64,000 nt of DNA from Acidobacteriota bacterium (GTDB lineage: Bacteria > Acidobacteriota > Vicinamibacteria > Vicinamibacterales > CAVVIG01): the NCBI GenBank assembly GCA_003222395.1, contig QHWB01000058.1, positions 1 to 64,000 of the forward strand, given 5' to 3'. The stretch's first letter is position 1. Each line of letters begins with the position of its first letter. The notes beneath the pieces were generated by a model. That model was not told where the DNA came from. It did no database searches and worked only from the letters and a program-made list of their open reading frames with translations. Position numbers and translations under genes: made by a program. Of the stretch, positions 1-8,301 are shown one piece after another.

Positions 1-40
1 AGAGCTCGAACGCCGGGATGATGTCGCGAATCACGGCCAT
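1..40 (-). CDS. FAD-binding subunit of molybdenum hydroxylase, N-terminal fragment
   Basis: Only the first 13 codons are inside the window: an ATG at 38-40 read leftwards gives MAVIRDIIPAFEL, and the frame runs off the left edge. This opening resembles the start of subunit M (the FAD-binding, CoxM-like subunit) of xanthine dehydrogenase-type enzymes. The position fits too, as the third gene after the 2Fe-2S and molybdopterin subunits on the same strand. About 140 bases carrying three palindromic repeats separate it from the Mo subunit, more than is usual inside such an operon. The assignment rests mainly on context; any other partner protein remains possible. Confidence 0.5.
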   Translation of the reverse strand, partial: MAVIRDIIPAFEL

Positions 41-65
41 TGTCGTTATCTCCTCATTCGCGGTT

Positions 66-163
66 CCGCTCGGCTAAAAGCCTCGCGCTACACGTGCGAT
101 TGCGCTCCGCTAAAGGCGTCGCGTTACAGTGACACGGTAGCGCGAGCCTTTCAGGCGAGCGTC
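66..163. repeat. Cluster of three short palindromic repeats
   Basis: Three degenerate copies of the palindromic repeat family lie side by side between the Mo subunit and the presumed FAD subunit. They are at 66-92 (plus; core GCTAAAAGCCTCGCGCTACA), 102-128 (plus; core GCTAAAGGCGTCGCGTTACA) and 137-163 (inverted; GTAGCGCGAGCCTTTCAGGC and onward). The inverted copy is nearly identical to the copy at 60228-60255 and the reverse complement of the one at 35909-35935. The cluster could fold in the operon mRNA and affect transcript stability. Confidence 0.75.
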
Positions 164-179
164 CCGCGGACCTCAACCT

Positions 180-2657
180 CTATATATGCGCAGTCAACGG
201 TTCCTGCACGGCGTGGCCCGCTTCGATCGCGGCCATCAACGTTCCAACCATGACCGGCGCGCGCTTGAACGCCTCGTCGCCAACCGCGTCGGCGATCGCG
301 TTCAGCACGGCGCAGCAACCGGCGGCGACCGGCGGTTCGCCGATGCCGCGCGCGCCGACCGGAGTTTCCGGATCGGGGATGTTCAGCGCATCCCACGCCA
401 TCTTCTGCGGCGCGTCGAGAATCGACGGCGGCTTGTTGTGATGGAACCGTTTGGCGAGCGGCAGCCCGTAGTGCTGGTCGTACACCCAGTGCTGACCGAT
501 GGCGTGGCCGATCCCGAGCATCGATCGACCGAGCACCTGACCGCCGAGCGCGTGCGGGTGGATCACCGTGCCGACGTCAGCGACCGCCACGTAGTCGAGG
601 ATGTGGTATTTGCCGGTTTCGACGTCGACCTCGACTTCCGCGAACCCCGCGACGAAGGAATGCGTCGCGCCGTCGTGCGGATACGCGTCGCGCGCCACGC
701 CCATCAGTCCCTGCCCGGCGAGCGCGGTGGCCGATGTCTTCGTGAAGGCGTTGATGTTGTCGGGCAGCTCGTGGCCGTCGTAGCTGCCGCCAAGCTCGAT
801 GGCCTTCTGTGCCGCCTGTGCGAGCGTCATGCTGCCGCCCGGCCCGGAGACGCGCTCGTTCGCGACGGTGTACTGCTCCGGCCGTCCGCCGTGCGTCTTG
901 GCCGCGATGTCCTGCAGCTTCTTGATCGCGTAGGTCGCCGCCGCATGCGCCGCGCGCGTATGCGCGTGCGTCGTCTGGCTGCCACCCGAAACACAGCTCC
1001 ACGGCAGGTTCTGTCCCGTGTTGCCCCACGTGACGACGACTTTCTCCCACGGCACGCCGAGCATTTCAGCGGCGACGCGCTGCGTGTCGCTGAACGACTC
1101 GGTGCCGAGGTTGCCGATGCCGGACTGGATGTACATCTTGCCGTCCGGCTTGATCACGAACAGCCCGTCGAAGCCGACCGAGCCGGAGACGAACACGCTC
1201 GACGAGACGCCGTAGCCGCGCACTTTCGTTCCCTGGCGTTTGCCGCCCTGCGCCTTGCGCTCGTCCCAGCGGAACAGCTCCGCACCGCGATCGAGCGCCT
1301 GTTTCATGAATGCGCTGGTCGCATGCGCCCGCTGCCCGCGCGCGTTGGCCGGGCCGAGCAGCGCCTTGCCTTCGGGTGCGTTGATCCGGTGAATCGCCAC
1401 TTGATCGACGCCTAGCTTGCGCGATGCCTTGGCGAGGATCGGCTCCATCACCATGATGCCCTGCAGGCCCCCGGGCTGGCTCTGGGCGCGCCGCGGTGGC
1501 GTGTTGGTCAGCACCGACACGCCGCGCCACCGCATCGCTGGCGGCTGGTAGAGCAGCGAGACCATCCGGCCGGCTGTTCCCGTGTCGCCGCCGTTCTCGT
1601 AGGGGCCGTTCTCGTTGACCACGAACATGTCGAGCGCGGTGATGCGGCCGTCCTTCGCGAAGCCGACTTTCATGCGTCCGTGCTGCGCGGGCCGGGCGCC
1701 ACCAATGCCGTACTCGGTCTCTATATCGATGCGCATCATCACCGGCGCGTTCAGCTTCTTCGACAGCAGCGCCGGGATGACCGCCGTGATCGTTCCCGTG
1801 GCCTTGCTGCCGAAGCCGCCGCCGGTGTACTGGCTGATGAGCACGATGTCCTTCGGCTCGAGGTGCAGCCAGCGCGACATGGATCCGACCGTCTGCACGG
1901 CGCTCTGCGTGGAGCAGTGGATGTACAGCTTGCCGTTCTGCCAGTACGCCATCGCCGAGCGCGGCTCGAGCGTCTGGTGGCTCGTGTTCGGCGTGACGAA
2001 CGTTTCGTCGAGGACGAGCGCCGCCTGCTTGAAGCCCGCGTCGAGATCGCCGTACGACCATTCATCCGGCGTCTTGCCCATCGGCAGCCGTCCCTGTTCG
2101 TACTCGGCGAAATCGGCGTCGGTCCATTTCAGCTCTTCGATCGCGGCGGGCTGGCCCGGCTGGCCGGGTGCGCCCGGCTTGGGGACACCCCAGACGTTGC
2201 CCTGAAGCCGCGCGTTGGGTCCGCCAGGCCGCAGGCTGACGAGCGGATCGACGACGAAGGGCAGCTGCTCCCACTCGATCTCGATCTTCTCGATTGCCTC
2301 CACGGCGGTCAGCTCGTCGACCGCGGCGACAGCGAGCACCGGCTCGCCCTGGTACACCGGCTCGTTGGTCAGCGCCCGCTCGCCCTGCTTGTTCGCGGGA
2401 ATGCGTTGTCCAAGGTCGGTGACGACGTCGGCGGGCGCCGGCAGTTCGTCGGCGGTCAGGATGCCCTTGACGCCGGGGATGGCGAGCGCCGCGCTCGTGT
2501 TCATCCGCTTGACGCGCGCGTGAGGATACGGGCTGAGCAGCAGCTTGCAGAACAGCATGCCGTCGGCGCGGAAATCTTCCGCGTACTTGGCCTGCCCGGT
2601 GACCTTCGCGACGAGATCGGGTGTGACGTAGTTCTGGCCGATCAGTTTGTTCGCCAT
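180..2657 (-). CDS. Xanthine dehydrogenase-family molybdopterin-binding subunit
   Basis: This 825-residue protein is the large catalytic subunit of a molybdenum hydroxylase (xanthine dehydrogenase, aldehyde oxidase or CO dehydrogenase type). The N-terminal 'a/b hammerhead' domain starts IGQNYVTPDLVAKVTGQAKY. A glycine-rich cofactor loop GGGFGSKATG follows, then the cofactor segment IGNLGTESFSDTQRVAAEML, and near the C-terminus GARGIGEPPVAAGC, whose Glu is the conserved catalytic base. Length and motif order match active members. It follows the 2Fe-2S subunit after 4 bases and precedes the FAD subunit, so the order is S-L-M. It has no leader of its own and is probably co-exported with the Tat-tagged 2Fe-2S partner. 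The substrate (aldehyde, purine or N-heterocycle) cannot be read from the sequence. Confidence 0.9.
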   Translation of the reverse strand: MANKLIGQNYVTPDLVAKVTGQAKYAEDFRADGMLFCKLLLSPYPHARVKRMNTSAALAIPGVKGILTADELPAPADVVTDLGQRIPANKQGERALTNEPVYQGEPVLAVAAVDELTAVEAIEKIEIEWEQLPFVVDPLVSLRPGGPNARLQGNVWGVPKPGAPGQPGQPAAIEELKWTDADFAEYEQGRLPMGKTPDEWSYGDLDAGFKQAALVLDETFVTPNTSHQTLEPRSAMAYWQNGKLYIHCSTQSAVQTVGSMSRWLHLEPKDIVLISQYTGGGFGSKATGTITAVIPALLSKKLNAPVMMRIDIETEYGIGGARPAQHGRMKVGFAKDGRITALDMFVVNENGPYENGGDTGTAGRMVSLLYQPPAMRWRGVSVLTNTPPRRAQSQPGGLQGIMVMEPILAKASRKLGVDQVAIHRINAPEGKALLGPANARGQRAHATSAFMKQALDRGAELFRWDERKAQGGKRQGTKVRGYGVSSSVFVSGSVGFDGLFVIKPDGKMYIQSGIGNLGTESFSDTQRVAAEMLGVPWEKVVVTWGNTGQNLPWSCVSGGSQTTHAHTRAAHAAATYAIKKLQDIAAKTHGGRPEQYTVANERVSGPGGSMTLAQAAQKAIELGGSYDGHELPDNINAFTKTSATALAGQGLMGVARDAYPHDGATHSFVAGFAEVEVDVETGKYHILDYVAVADVGTVIHPHALGGQVLGRSMLGIGHAIGQHWVYDQHYGLPLAKRFHHNKPPSILDAPQKMAWDALNIPDPETPVGARGIGEPPVAAGCCAVLNAIADAVGDEAFKRAPVMVGTLMAAIEAGHAVQEPLTAHI

Positions 2658-2661
2658 GATG

Positions 2662-3273
2662 TCAGCCTCGCATCAGCTCTGCGCCGCGCATCAGCGCGGT
2701 GAGAATCTTGTCGTAGTCCTGGCAGCGGCACAGATTGCCCGAGACGCCGTGCGCGAGCTCCTGCCGCGTCGGGTTCGGGTTCGTCTTCAGATAACCGGTC
2801 GCCGCCATCACGAAGCCGGGCATGCAGAACGCGCACTGGAAGCCCTGCTCCTCGACGACCCCCTGCTGCACCGCGCTCAGTTTGCCGGTGGCCGGATCGG
2901 CGAGGCCTTCGATCGTCACGATCTTCTTGCCGCGCGCGCGATGCGCCAGATACGAGCACGAATAGTGCGGCACGTCGTCGACGAGCACCGTGCAGGCGCC
3001 GCACTCGGCGCGGTCGCAGCCGATCTTGGTGCCCGTCAACCCGAGCTTGTAGCGGAGCACCATTGCCAGCGTTTCCTGCGGCATCACGTCGACGCGGCGA
3101 TCCTGGCCGTTGACGTTGAGCGTGATGAGACGCTCGACGCCGCCCGCCACGGGCTGGCCGTGGAGCAGCGTCGAGCGGAACAAGTACGCGGACGATGACG
3201 CGACCGCGCCCGCCGCCACGACCCCTTTGATGAAATTGCGCCGTGAGAACCCTGTGGGTGTGTCTTCGCTCAT
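2662..3273 (-). CDS. 2Fe-2S subunit of molybdenum hydroxylase, Tat-exported
   Basis: This small iron-sulfur subunit of about 203 residues passes electrons from the molybdenum site. The start at 3273 (MSEDTPTGF) is chosen because GGAGGG lies at the right distance upstream; an ATG 15 bases further up is also in frame. The twin-arginine leader FSRRNFIKGVVAAGAV places the enzyme in the periplasm. A plant-type ferredoxin domain follows with GCDRAECGACTVLV, then the all-helical second cluster domain with AFCMPGF and GNLCRCQDY. The stop of the upstream small gene lies within the spacer between this Shine-Dalgarno site and the ATG, so the two are probably translationally coupled. It is the first of the three hydroxylase subunits on the minus strand. 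Confidence 0.9.
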   Translation of the reverse strand: MSEDTPTGFSRRNFIKGVVAAGAVASSSAYLFRSTLLHGQPVAGGVERLITLNVNGQDRRVDVMPQETLAMVLRYKLGLTGTKIGCDRAECGACTVLVDDVPHYSCSYLAHRARGKKIVTIEGLADPATGKLSAVQQGVVEEQGFQCAFCMPGFVMAATGYLKTNPNPTRQELAHGVSGNLCRCQDYDKILTALMRGAELMRG

Positions 3274-3277
3274 CGCA

Positions 3278-3673
3278 CTACCCTCCATACCCGACGGCCT
3301 CTTCGACGGTGAACTTCCAATTCACGTGGTTCGATTCGACCACGACATAAAAGACGTGGGGATCCTGCTGAACGTAGCCGATGCCGCTGCCGGCGCCGGG
3401 ATGATCGACGATCTGCTGCAGCGGGCGGCCGCTGATCGCGCTGTGGGCGGTCAGACGAAACGCGCCGGGGTCGGTCGACTCGGCCGTCGTTTCCCAGCGC
3501 ACGCGCAGCGTGCCGGTGTCGCTCGTAAACGATTCGGTCTGCCGGTTGCCGTGGCCCGACCACGATCCGAGCGGACGCCACGCGACGCTGGGCTCCGACG
3601 CCTTCGGCGGCTGATCCGCGCGCGCCCCGCAGGACGCGGCAATCAGTGCGGTGAGCAGGATGGCCAAACGCAA
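3278..3673 (-). CDS. Small secreted or lipoprotein, unknown function
   Basis: I do not recognise a family. The frame is open further upstream, but the first plausible signal peptide begins at a TTG at 3671-3673 (MRLAILLTALIAASCGARAD), just after a -10-like TATAATAT. The hydrophobic stretch ends in AASC, which could be a weak lipobox, or the protein may be cleaved after ARA. The mature part, about 110 residues, is polar with several Trp residues (WRPLGSWSGHG, RVRWETTAES, VNWKFTVEEAVG) and looks like a small beta-rich domain. It ends 4 bases before the 2Fe-2S subunit start, so it is likely co-transcribed with the molybdenum hydroxylase and may be an accessory periplasmic protein. Confidence 0.55.
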   Translation of the reverse strand: MRLAILLTALIAASCGARADQPPKASEPSVAWRPLGSWSGHGNRQTESFTSDTGTLRVRWETTAESTDPGAFRLTAHSAISGRPLQQIVDHPGAGSGIGYVQQDPHVFYVVVESNHVNWKFTVEEAVGYGG

Positions 3674-3783
3674 GGTGGATATTATAAGTCCGCCGCTCGC
3701 ACGACACAGAATGATTTGGCATACCTCCGCACGTGCACGGACTCCACCCGACAGCCGATCAGCTGGACACATCGCCACTCAGT

Positions 3784-5916
3784 TCAGTGTTGAGTGCTTC
3801 GTCCGTCGCCGGGCAGCCGGAATGCGATCAGCTCGCCGCTGTAATTCCCGCCGCTGATCGCGAGCACGAGATACTGCTTGCCGTTCACCAGGTAGGTCAT
3901 CGGCGATCCGCTTTGCGGCGCCGGCATGTACACCGATCCGATTTCGTTTCCGGTTGCCTTGTCGTAGGCGATCAGCTTCGCGCCGCGCTGCCCGTTGGCC
4001 TGCGTCGCGAATCCGCCTTCGCCCGCGATGGCCAGCGTCTTGGTGACGAGCACACCGATGCGTCCCTGACGGCCCGTCTTCGGGATGTTGACGCCCTTCA
4101 GCGCCGGATGATTCCTGATGTTGTCGGGCGTATCGCCGTGCGCGATCTGCCAGACGATTTCGCCTTTGTTGAGATCGATCGCGGTGATGCGGCCGTACGG
4201 CGGCTTGATCAACGGTAGTCCCTGGATCGTGAGACCGCCGCCGCCTTCACCACCGCGCCCGCCGCCTTGTCCCGGCGCGCCGGCTTCACTCAAGGCGGGA
4301 CCGCCGCGGCCGCCGCCTCCTGCCCGTCCCGCGGCTCCAGCCCCTGCGGCCGGACTAGGGACGGGCGCATTCGGATCGCGCGCCGTCCCCTGCGTGTAAT
4401 CGAAATCCTGCTTCGCCGGATCCGCTTTCACCAGACCAAGCGCCGTCACGTTCGTGTTCGTGAAGATGTAGAAGATTTTCGTTTCGGGATCGAACGCGCC
4501 GCCCTCCCAGTTGGCGCCGCCTGTCGCCGACGGCAGCATCAGCGTCGCGAGCGGGCTCGGCCACGTGCTCACCACGGGCGGCGTGAAGATTGGTCCCAGC
4601 TTGTAGCGCGACGCGAGCTTCAGCGCTTCCTGGCGCAGCTCCGGCGTGAAATCGATGAGATCGTCGACCGACACGCCCTGACGCTCGTACGCCGGCGGCC
4701 TGGTCACGAACGGCTGCGTCGGCGAATACCACTCGCCCGGCACCGTGCCTTTCTCAACGGGGCGTTCCTCGATCGGCCACACGGGCTTGCCGTTGGTGCG
4801 ATCGAAGACGTACAGCCATCCTTGCTTCGTCGGTTGCGCGACCGCTTTGATTTGCCGGCCGTTCACGGTGATGTCGGCCAGAATCGGCGCGCACGGGATG
4901 TCCATGTCCCAGATGCCGTGGTGCACGAGCTGGAAGTGCCACTTGCGCTGACCCGTCTTCAGATCGAGCGCGACGAGGCTCTCGCCGAAGAGTCCGTTGC
5001 CGGGACGATGACCGCCGTAGTAGTCGCCCGTCGGCAGCTCCACAGGCAGGAACACCGTGTTCGTCTCTTCGTCGACGGTCATCTGTGCCCACACGCCCGC
5101 GTTGCCGGTGTAGGCCCACGAATCTTTTTCCCACGAGTCGTTGCCGAACTCGCCGGCCTGCGGAATCGTGTGGAAGATCCACAAACGCTTGCCGGTGCGC
5201 GCGTCGTAGCCGCGGATGAATCCCTTTTCGTGAATGCGGCTCTTCGGCGATCCGCCGGGCAGGTGCGCGGCGCCGACGACGATGACGTCCTTGGCGATGA
5301 TCGGCGTCGCGTGCAGACCGATCTCACCCGTCACCGGATCGACTTTCTGGTCGTCGTCCGTTTTCAGATCGACGATGCCGTTCTCGCCGAATCCTTTCAC
5401 TGGCACGCCGGTCTTCGCGTCGAGCGCGACCATGCGGTAGCCGGGCGTCACGTACACGACGCGCGACTCTTTTCCTCCAGGGCCGTCGGTCCAGTACGCG
5501 AGCCCGCGTCCCGAGAGCTGACGCGGCGCCGACTCGCCGCGCTTCCCCTCGTTCTCGCTGTGCATCCACAACAGCTCGCCGGTGGCCGCGTCGAGCGCGA
5601 CGACGGCGCGGCGCGTGCCGGCGGTCGCGTAGAGAATGCCGTCGATCATCAACGGCGTCCCCTGCAGATTGAACTCGGGACGCGGTCCGAGGAAGTCCGT
5701 CTTGAAGCGCCAGGCGACCTCGAGGGTCTTGAAGTTGTCCTTGTTAATCTGATCGAGCGGCGAGTAACGCGTGCTCGCCAGATCGCCGCCGTAGGTCCAC
5801 CATTCGCCAGGTTTCGGTTTCACCTGACGTCCGGCGTCAGCCGGACTTTGACCAAAGATGCCGGCGTTCATCGAGACGAGCGCGAACGCGAGCGCGAAGA
5901 GGGCTGACTTTCGCAT
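3784..5916 (-). CDS. PQQ-dependent glucose/alcohol dehydrogenase-like quinoprotein
   Basis: The protein is 710 residues from the ATG that opens a clear signal peptide (MRKSALFALAFALVSMNAGI). An ATG at 5928, four codons further upstream, is less likely. It is an eight-bladed PQQ beta-propeller of the membrane glucose dehydrogenase/pyrroloquinoline dehydrogenase type: WWTYGGDLASTRYSPLDQIN opens the first blade, with repeated ALDAATGELLW and IWDMDIPCAPILAD motifs and the C-terminal GGNYSGELIAF. It lacks the five N-terminal membrane helices of E. coli Gcd and has no CxxCH, so it is probably a soluble periplasmic form that needs an external electron acceptor. A Gly/Ala/Pro-rich insert at about residues 535-590 (GGGGRGG and GGGRGGEGGGG runs) is unusual. 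It is divergent from GluQRS with almost no space between the two starts. Confidence 0.88.
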   Translation of the reverse strand: MRKSALFALAFALVSMNAGIFGQSPADAGRQVKPKPGEWWTYGGDLASTRYSPLDQINKDNFKTLEVAWRFKTDFLGPRPEFNLQGTPLMIDGILYATAGTRRAVVALDAATGELLWMHSENEGKRGESAPRQLSGRGLAYWTDGPGGKESRVVYVTPGYRMVALDAKTGVPVKGFGENGIVDLKTDDDQKVDPVTGEIGLHATPIIAKDVIVVGAAHLPGGSPKSRIHEKGFIRGYDARTGKRLWIFHTIPQAGEFGNDSWEKDSWAYTGNAGVWAQMTVDEETNTVFLPVELPTGDYYGGHRPGNGLFGESLVALDLKTGQRKWHFQLVHHGIWDMDIPCAPILADITVNGRQIKAVAQPTKQGWLYVFDRTNGKPVWPIEERPVEKGTVPGEWYSPTQPFVTRPPAYERQGVSVDDLIDFTPELRQEALKLASRYKLGPIFTPPVVSTWPSPLATLMLPSATGGANWEGGAFDPETKIFYIFTNTNVTALGLVKADPAKQDFDYTQGTARDPNAPVPSPAAGAGAAGRAGGGGRGGPALSEAGAPGQGGGRGGEGGGGLTIQGLPLIKPPYGRITAIDLNKGEIVWQIAHGDTPDNIRNHPALKGVNIPKTGRQGRIGVLVTKTLAIAGEGGFATQANGQRGAKLIAYDKATGNEIGSVYMPAPQSGSPMTYLVNGKQYLVLAISGGNYSGELIAFRLPGDGRSTQH

Positions 5917-5926
5917 AATGCGCGCC

Positions 5927-6790
5927 ATGATATCGCGTTTCGCGCCGGCGCCGACCGGGTTCCTGCACCTCGGTCACGTCGTGAACGCGATTTACGTCTG
6001 GGGCAACGCGCGGCGGATTCTTCTTCGGATCGAGGACCACGATCGGCAGCGGAGCCGCCCGGAATTCGAGGCGGCCATCGTCGCCGATCTCGACTGGCTC
6101 GGGTTCACGTGGGACGGACCCATCGTGCGGCAGAGCGCACGCAGTGACATCTATTCACAATCGCTCGATCGGCTCAGACGTTCGGGTCTGGTGTACGCGT
6201 GCAATTGTTCGCGCGCGGAGATCGCGGCAGATGTGGCGCGGCCCTTTCAGGGCCGCGCCGGCGGGCCTGAAAGGCCCGCCCCACCGTACCCGGGCACGTG
6301 TCGCGATCGCGGCGTCATTGAAGGACCCGGCGTCGGCATCCGCGTGCGACTCGAGCCTTCGGTCGAACGCTTCGTCGATCTGCGCCATCGCCTGCAAGAG
6401 CAGCGGCCGCACGAGCAATGCGGCGATCTGCTCGTCCGCGATCGCGAGGGCAACTGGACGTATCAGTTCGCGGCGACCGTCGACGATTTCGAGCAGGGCG
6501 TCACGCTCGTCGTGCGCGGAGATGATCTGCTGCCGTCGACCGGACGCCAGATTCAGCTCGCGCGGCTTCTTGGACGCACCGAGCCGCCGTCGTTCCTGCA
6601 TCACCTGTTGATAATGAAGCGACCGGGACAGAAACTGAGCAAATCGGACCACGACACCGGCGTCCGCGACCTGCGCGCGCAGGGGTGGAGCGCGCCGCGC
6701 GTCATCGGTCAGGCCGCGTATCTTGCGGGGCTGATTCCAGAACCGCGAGACCTTCGCGCCGACGACGTCTCGTCTATCATGGCGCCATGA
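5927..6790 (+). CDS. gluQ: Glutamyl-queuosine tRNA(Asp) synthetase (GluQRS)
   Basis: This 287-residue class I aminoacyl-tRNA synthetase fragment attaches glutamate to the queuosine base of tRNA(Asp). Evidence: an N-terminal HIGH-type motif (FAPAPTGFLHLGH, residues 5-17), a KMSKS-type motif KLSKS (236-240), and the zinc site Cys-x-Cys ... Tyr-x3-Cys (CNC ... YPGTC). It lacks the anticodon-binding half of GltX, as GluQRS should. In E. coli the second Cys and the Tyr are separated by 11 residues; here there are 27. The extra 16 residues (VARPFQGRA ...) are encoded by a palindromic repeat at 6233-6284. Its TGA overlaps the next ATG (ATGA), so it is coupled to the tannase. Zinc binding and activity with the insert are uncertain. 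Confidence 0.9.
   Translation: MISRFAPAPTGFLHLGHVVNAIYVWGNARRILLRIEDHDRQRSRPEFEAAIVADLDWLGFTWDGPIVRQSARSDIYSQSLDRLRRSGLVYACNCSRAEIAADVARPFQGRAGGPERPAPPYPGTCRDRGVIEGPGVGIRVRLEPSVERFVDLRHRLQEQRPHEQCGDLLVRDREGNWTYQFAATVDDFEQGVTLVVRGDDLLPSTGRQIQLARLLGRTEPPSFLHHLLIMKRPGQKLSKSDHDTGVRDLRAQGWSAPRVIGQAAYLAGLIPEPRDLRADDVSSIMAP
6233..6284. repeat. Paired palindromic repeat inside GluQRS coding sequence
   Basis: Two adjacent stem-loops in opposite orientation: the first is centred on GCGGCCCTTTCAGGGCCGC, the second on GGCGGGCCTGAAAGGCCCGC, and the pair is bounded by GTGG and CCAC. This is a BIME-like arrangement of the family with core CCTGAAAGG. It is read in frame through the zinc-binding loop of GluQRS, adding about 16 residues with no stop codon or frameshift. 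A second copy of the same pair lies about 590 bases downstream in the next gene. Confidence 0.9.
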
Positions 6791-8301
6791 AGAAACGCTT
6801 CCTGGTCGTACTGACCGTTGTCTTGGTGGCGCGGCCCTTTCAGGGCCGCGCGATCTGCGGGCCTGCAAGGCCCGCCCTATCGGACCACGCCGAATGCTCG
6901 CATCTCGTGATGCTGAAATTTCCCGACGTCAAGGTGACCGAAGCGACGGCGGTCCCCGCCGCCCAGGGGGCAACGTCCGGCGCGATTCGGGTGCCGCACT
7001 GCAAGGTGAGCGGCGTCATCGGCACCGAGATCAAGTTCACGCTGCTGCTGCCCAACGAGTGGAACGGGAAGTTCTTCATGGGCGGCGGCGGCGGATTCGT
7101 CGGCACGGTGCAGAACTCGGCGCAGTCGACGGTCAATCTGGGCTACGCGACGGCGGGCACCGATACCGGCCATCAGGGCGGCGCCGTCGAGGCCGGGTGG
7201 GCGCTCAACAACATCGAGCGCCGCGTCAACTTCGGCTACCTCGCCGTGCACCGCACGGCCGACGTCGCGAAGTCCATCGTCCTTAGCTACTACGGATCCG
7301 CGTCCACCCGCAGCTATTTCAGCGGCTGTTCGCGCGGCGGCGGTCAGGCGATGATGGAAGCGCTGCGCTATCCCGACGATTTCGACGGGGTCGTGGCAGG
7401 CGCGCCGGCGATGGACTGGACGGGCATCGGCGCGCAGTTCATCAAGGACGCGCAGGCGGCGTTTCCCGCCGGCGCCTCGGCGCCGCTCCTCACGCCCGAT
7501 GTCCTCAAATCGATCGACGCGCAGATCATGGCTGCGTGCGATGCGCTCGACGGCGTGAAAGACGGGACGATGGAGGATCCGCGGCGCTGCACGTTGTCGG
7601 TCGACAAAATGACCGGCCTCACCGACGCGCAGCGGATCGCGCTGAAGAAGATCTACTCGGAGACGCGCGCGCGGGACGGCGTCCTGTTCCCCGGCCAGCC
7701 GTACGGCGGCGAAGGGGAGCTGCAGGGATGGCCCGCGTGGATTACCGGCGCGCCGCTGCCGGGACAGACGGCGCCGAGCCTCCGGGTCGGCTTCGGTACC
7801 GAGCTGTTCAAGTATTTCGTGTTCAACGATCCGGCGTGGGATTACACGAAGTACCAGTTCGCGAACTTCAGGAAGGACACCGAGCTGACCGCCAGCTATC
7901 TCAACTCGAACGATCCGAAACTCGACGCGTTCAAGGCGAACAATCACAAAGTGATCATGTGGCACGGCTGGGCGGACGCGGGTCTCTCGCCGCTCGGCAC
8001 GACAGAGTTCTACGAGCAGGTCGAGGCGCGCGATCCGAACGCGCGCGACTTCTTCCGCCTTTTCATGCTGCCCGGTGTGCTGCACTGCGGCGGCGGTCGC
8101 GGCCCCGACACCGTTGATTGGGTCTCCGCGATCGTCGACTGGGTGGAGCATGGCAAGGCGCCCGATCGCCTCGTGGCGCGAAAGGCCGCCACCGCCGGTG
8201 GCGCGATCGAGCGCACGCGTCCGCTGTGCCCGTACCCGCAGCACGCGGAGTACACCGGCACCGGCAGCACCGACGAGGAAAAAAACTTCGTGTGCAGGTG
8301 A
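6787..8301 (+). CDS. Tannase/feruloyl esterase-family hydrolase, secreted
   Basis: The protein has 504 residues; its ATG overlaps the GluQRS stop. It is a serine esterase of the tannase/feruloyl esterase (chlorogenate esterase) family, which cleaves phenolic esters of plant material. The nucleophile motif is FSGCSRGGGQAM. The acid is probably the Asp in GWADAGLSP, and the His is in VLHCGGGRGPD. The Cys next to the nucleophilic Ser and the Cys after the His form the disulfide typical of this family. The hydrophobic leader MKKRFLVVLTVVLVA is followed directly by a palindromic repeat that encodes VARPFQGRA and GPARPA before the mature start near HAECSHLVML. The insertion falls at the signal-peptide cleavage region and may have changed the cleavage site. 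Confidence 0.9.
   Translation: MKKRFLVVLTVVLVARPFQGRAICGPARPALSDHAECSHLVMLKFPDVKVTEATAVPAAQGATSGAIRVPHCKVSGVIGTEIKFTLLLPNEWNGKFFMGGGGGFVGTVQNSAQSTVNLGYATAGTDTGHQGGAVEAGWALNNIERRVNFGYLAVHRTADVAKSIVLSYYGSASTRSYFSGCSRGGGQAMMEALRYPDDFDGVVAGAPAMDWTGIGAQFIKDAQAAFPAGASAPLLTPDVLKSIDAQIMAACDALDGVKDGTMEDPRRCTLSVDKMTGLTDAQRIALKKIYSETRARDGVLFPGQPYGGEGELQGWPAWITGAPLPGQTAPSLRVGFGTELFKYFVFNDPAWDYTKYQFANFRKDTELTASYLNSNDPKLDAFKANNHKVIMWHGWADAGLSPLGTTEFYEQVEARDPNARDFFRLFMLPGVLHCGGGRGPDTVDWVSAIVDWVEHGKAPDRLVARKAATAGGAIERTRPLCPYPQHAEYTGTGSTDEEKNFVCR
6826..6880. repeat. Paired palindromic repeat inside tannase signal-peptide region
   Basis: This is the same two-stem arrangement as at 6233-6284: a GCGGCCCTTTCAGGGCCGC stem, then a CGGGCCTGCAAGGCCCG stem (one loop change, TGAAAG to TGCAAG), ending in CCCGCCCTAT. 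It is read in the same frame as in GluQRS, so the peptide VARPFQGRA appears in both proteins. It lies at codons 14-31, just after the hydrophobic core of the leader. Confidence 0.88.

Noticed and set aside
186-1415. 409-codon plus-strand frame opposite the Mo subunit
   Set aside because: Arg-rich composition without domains; the Mo subunit is unambiguous.
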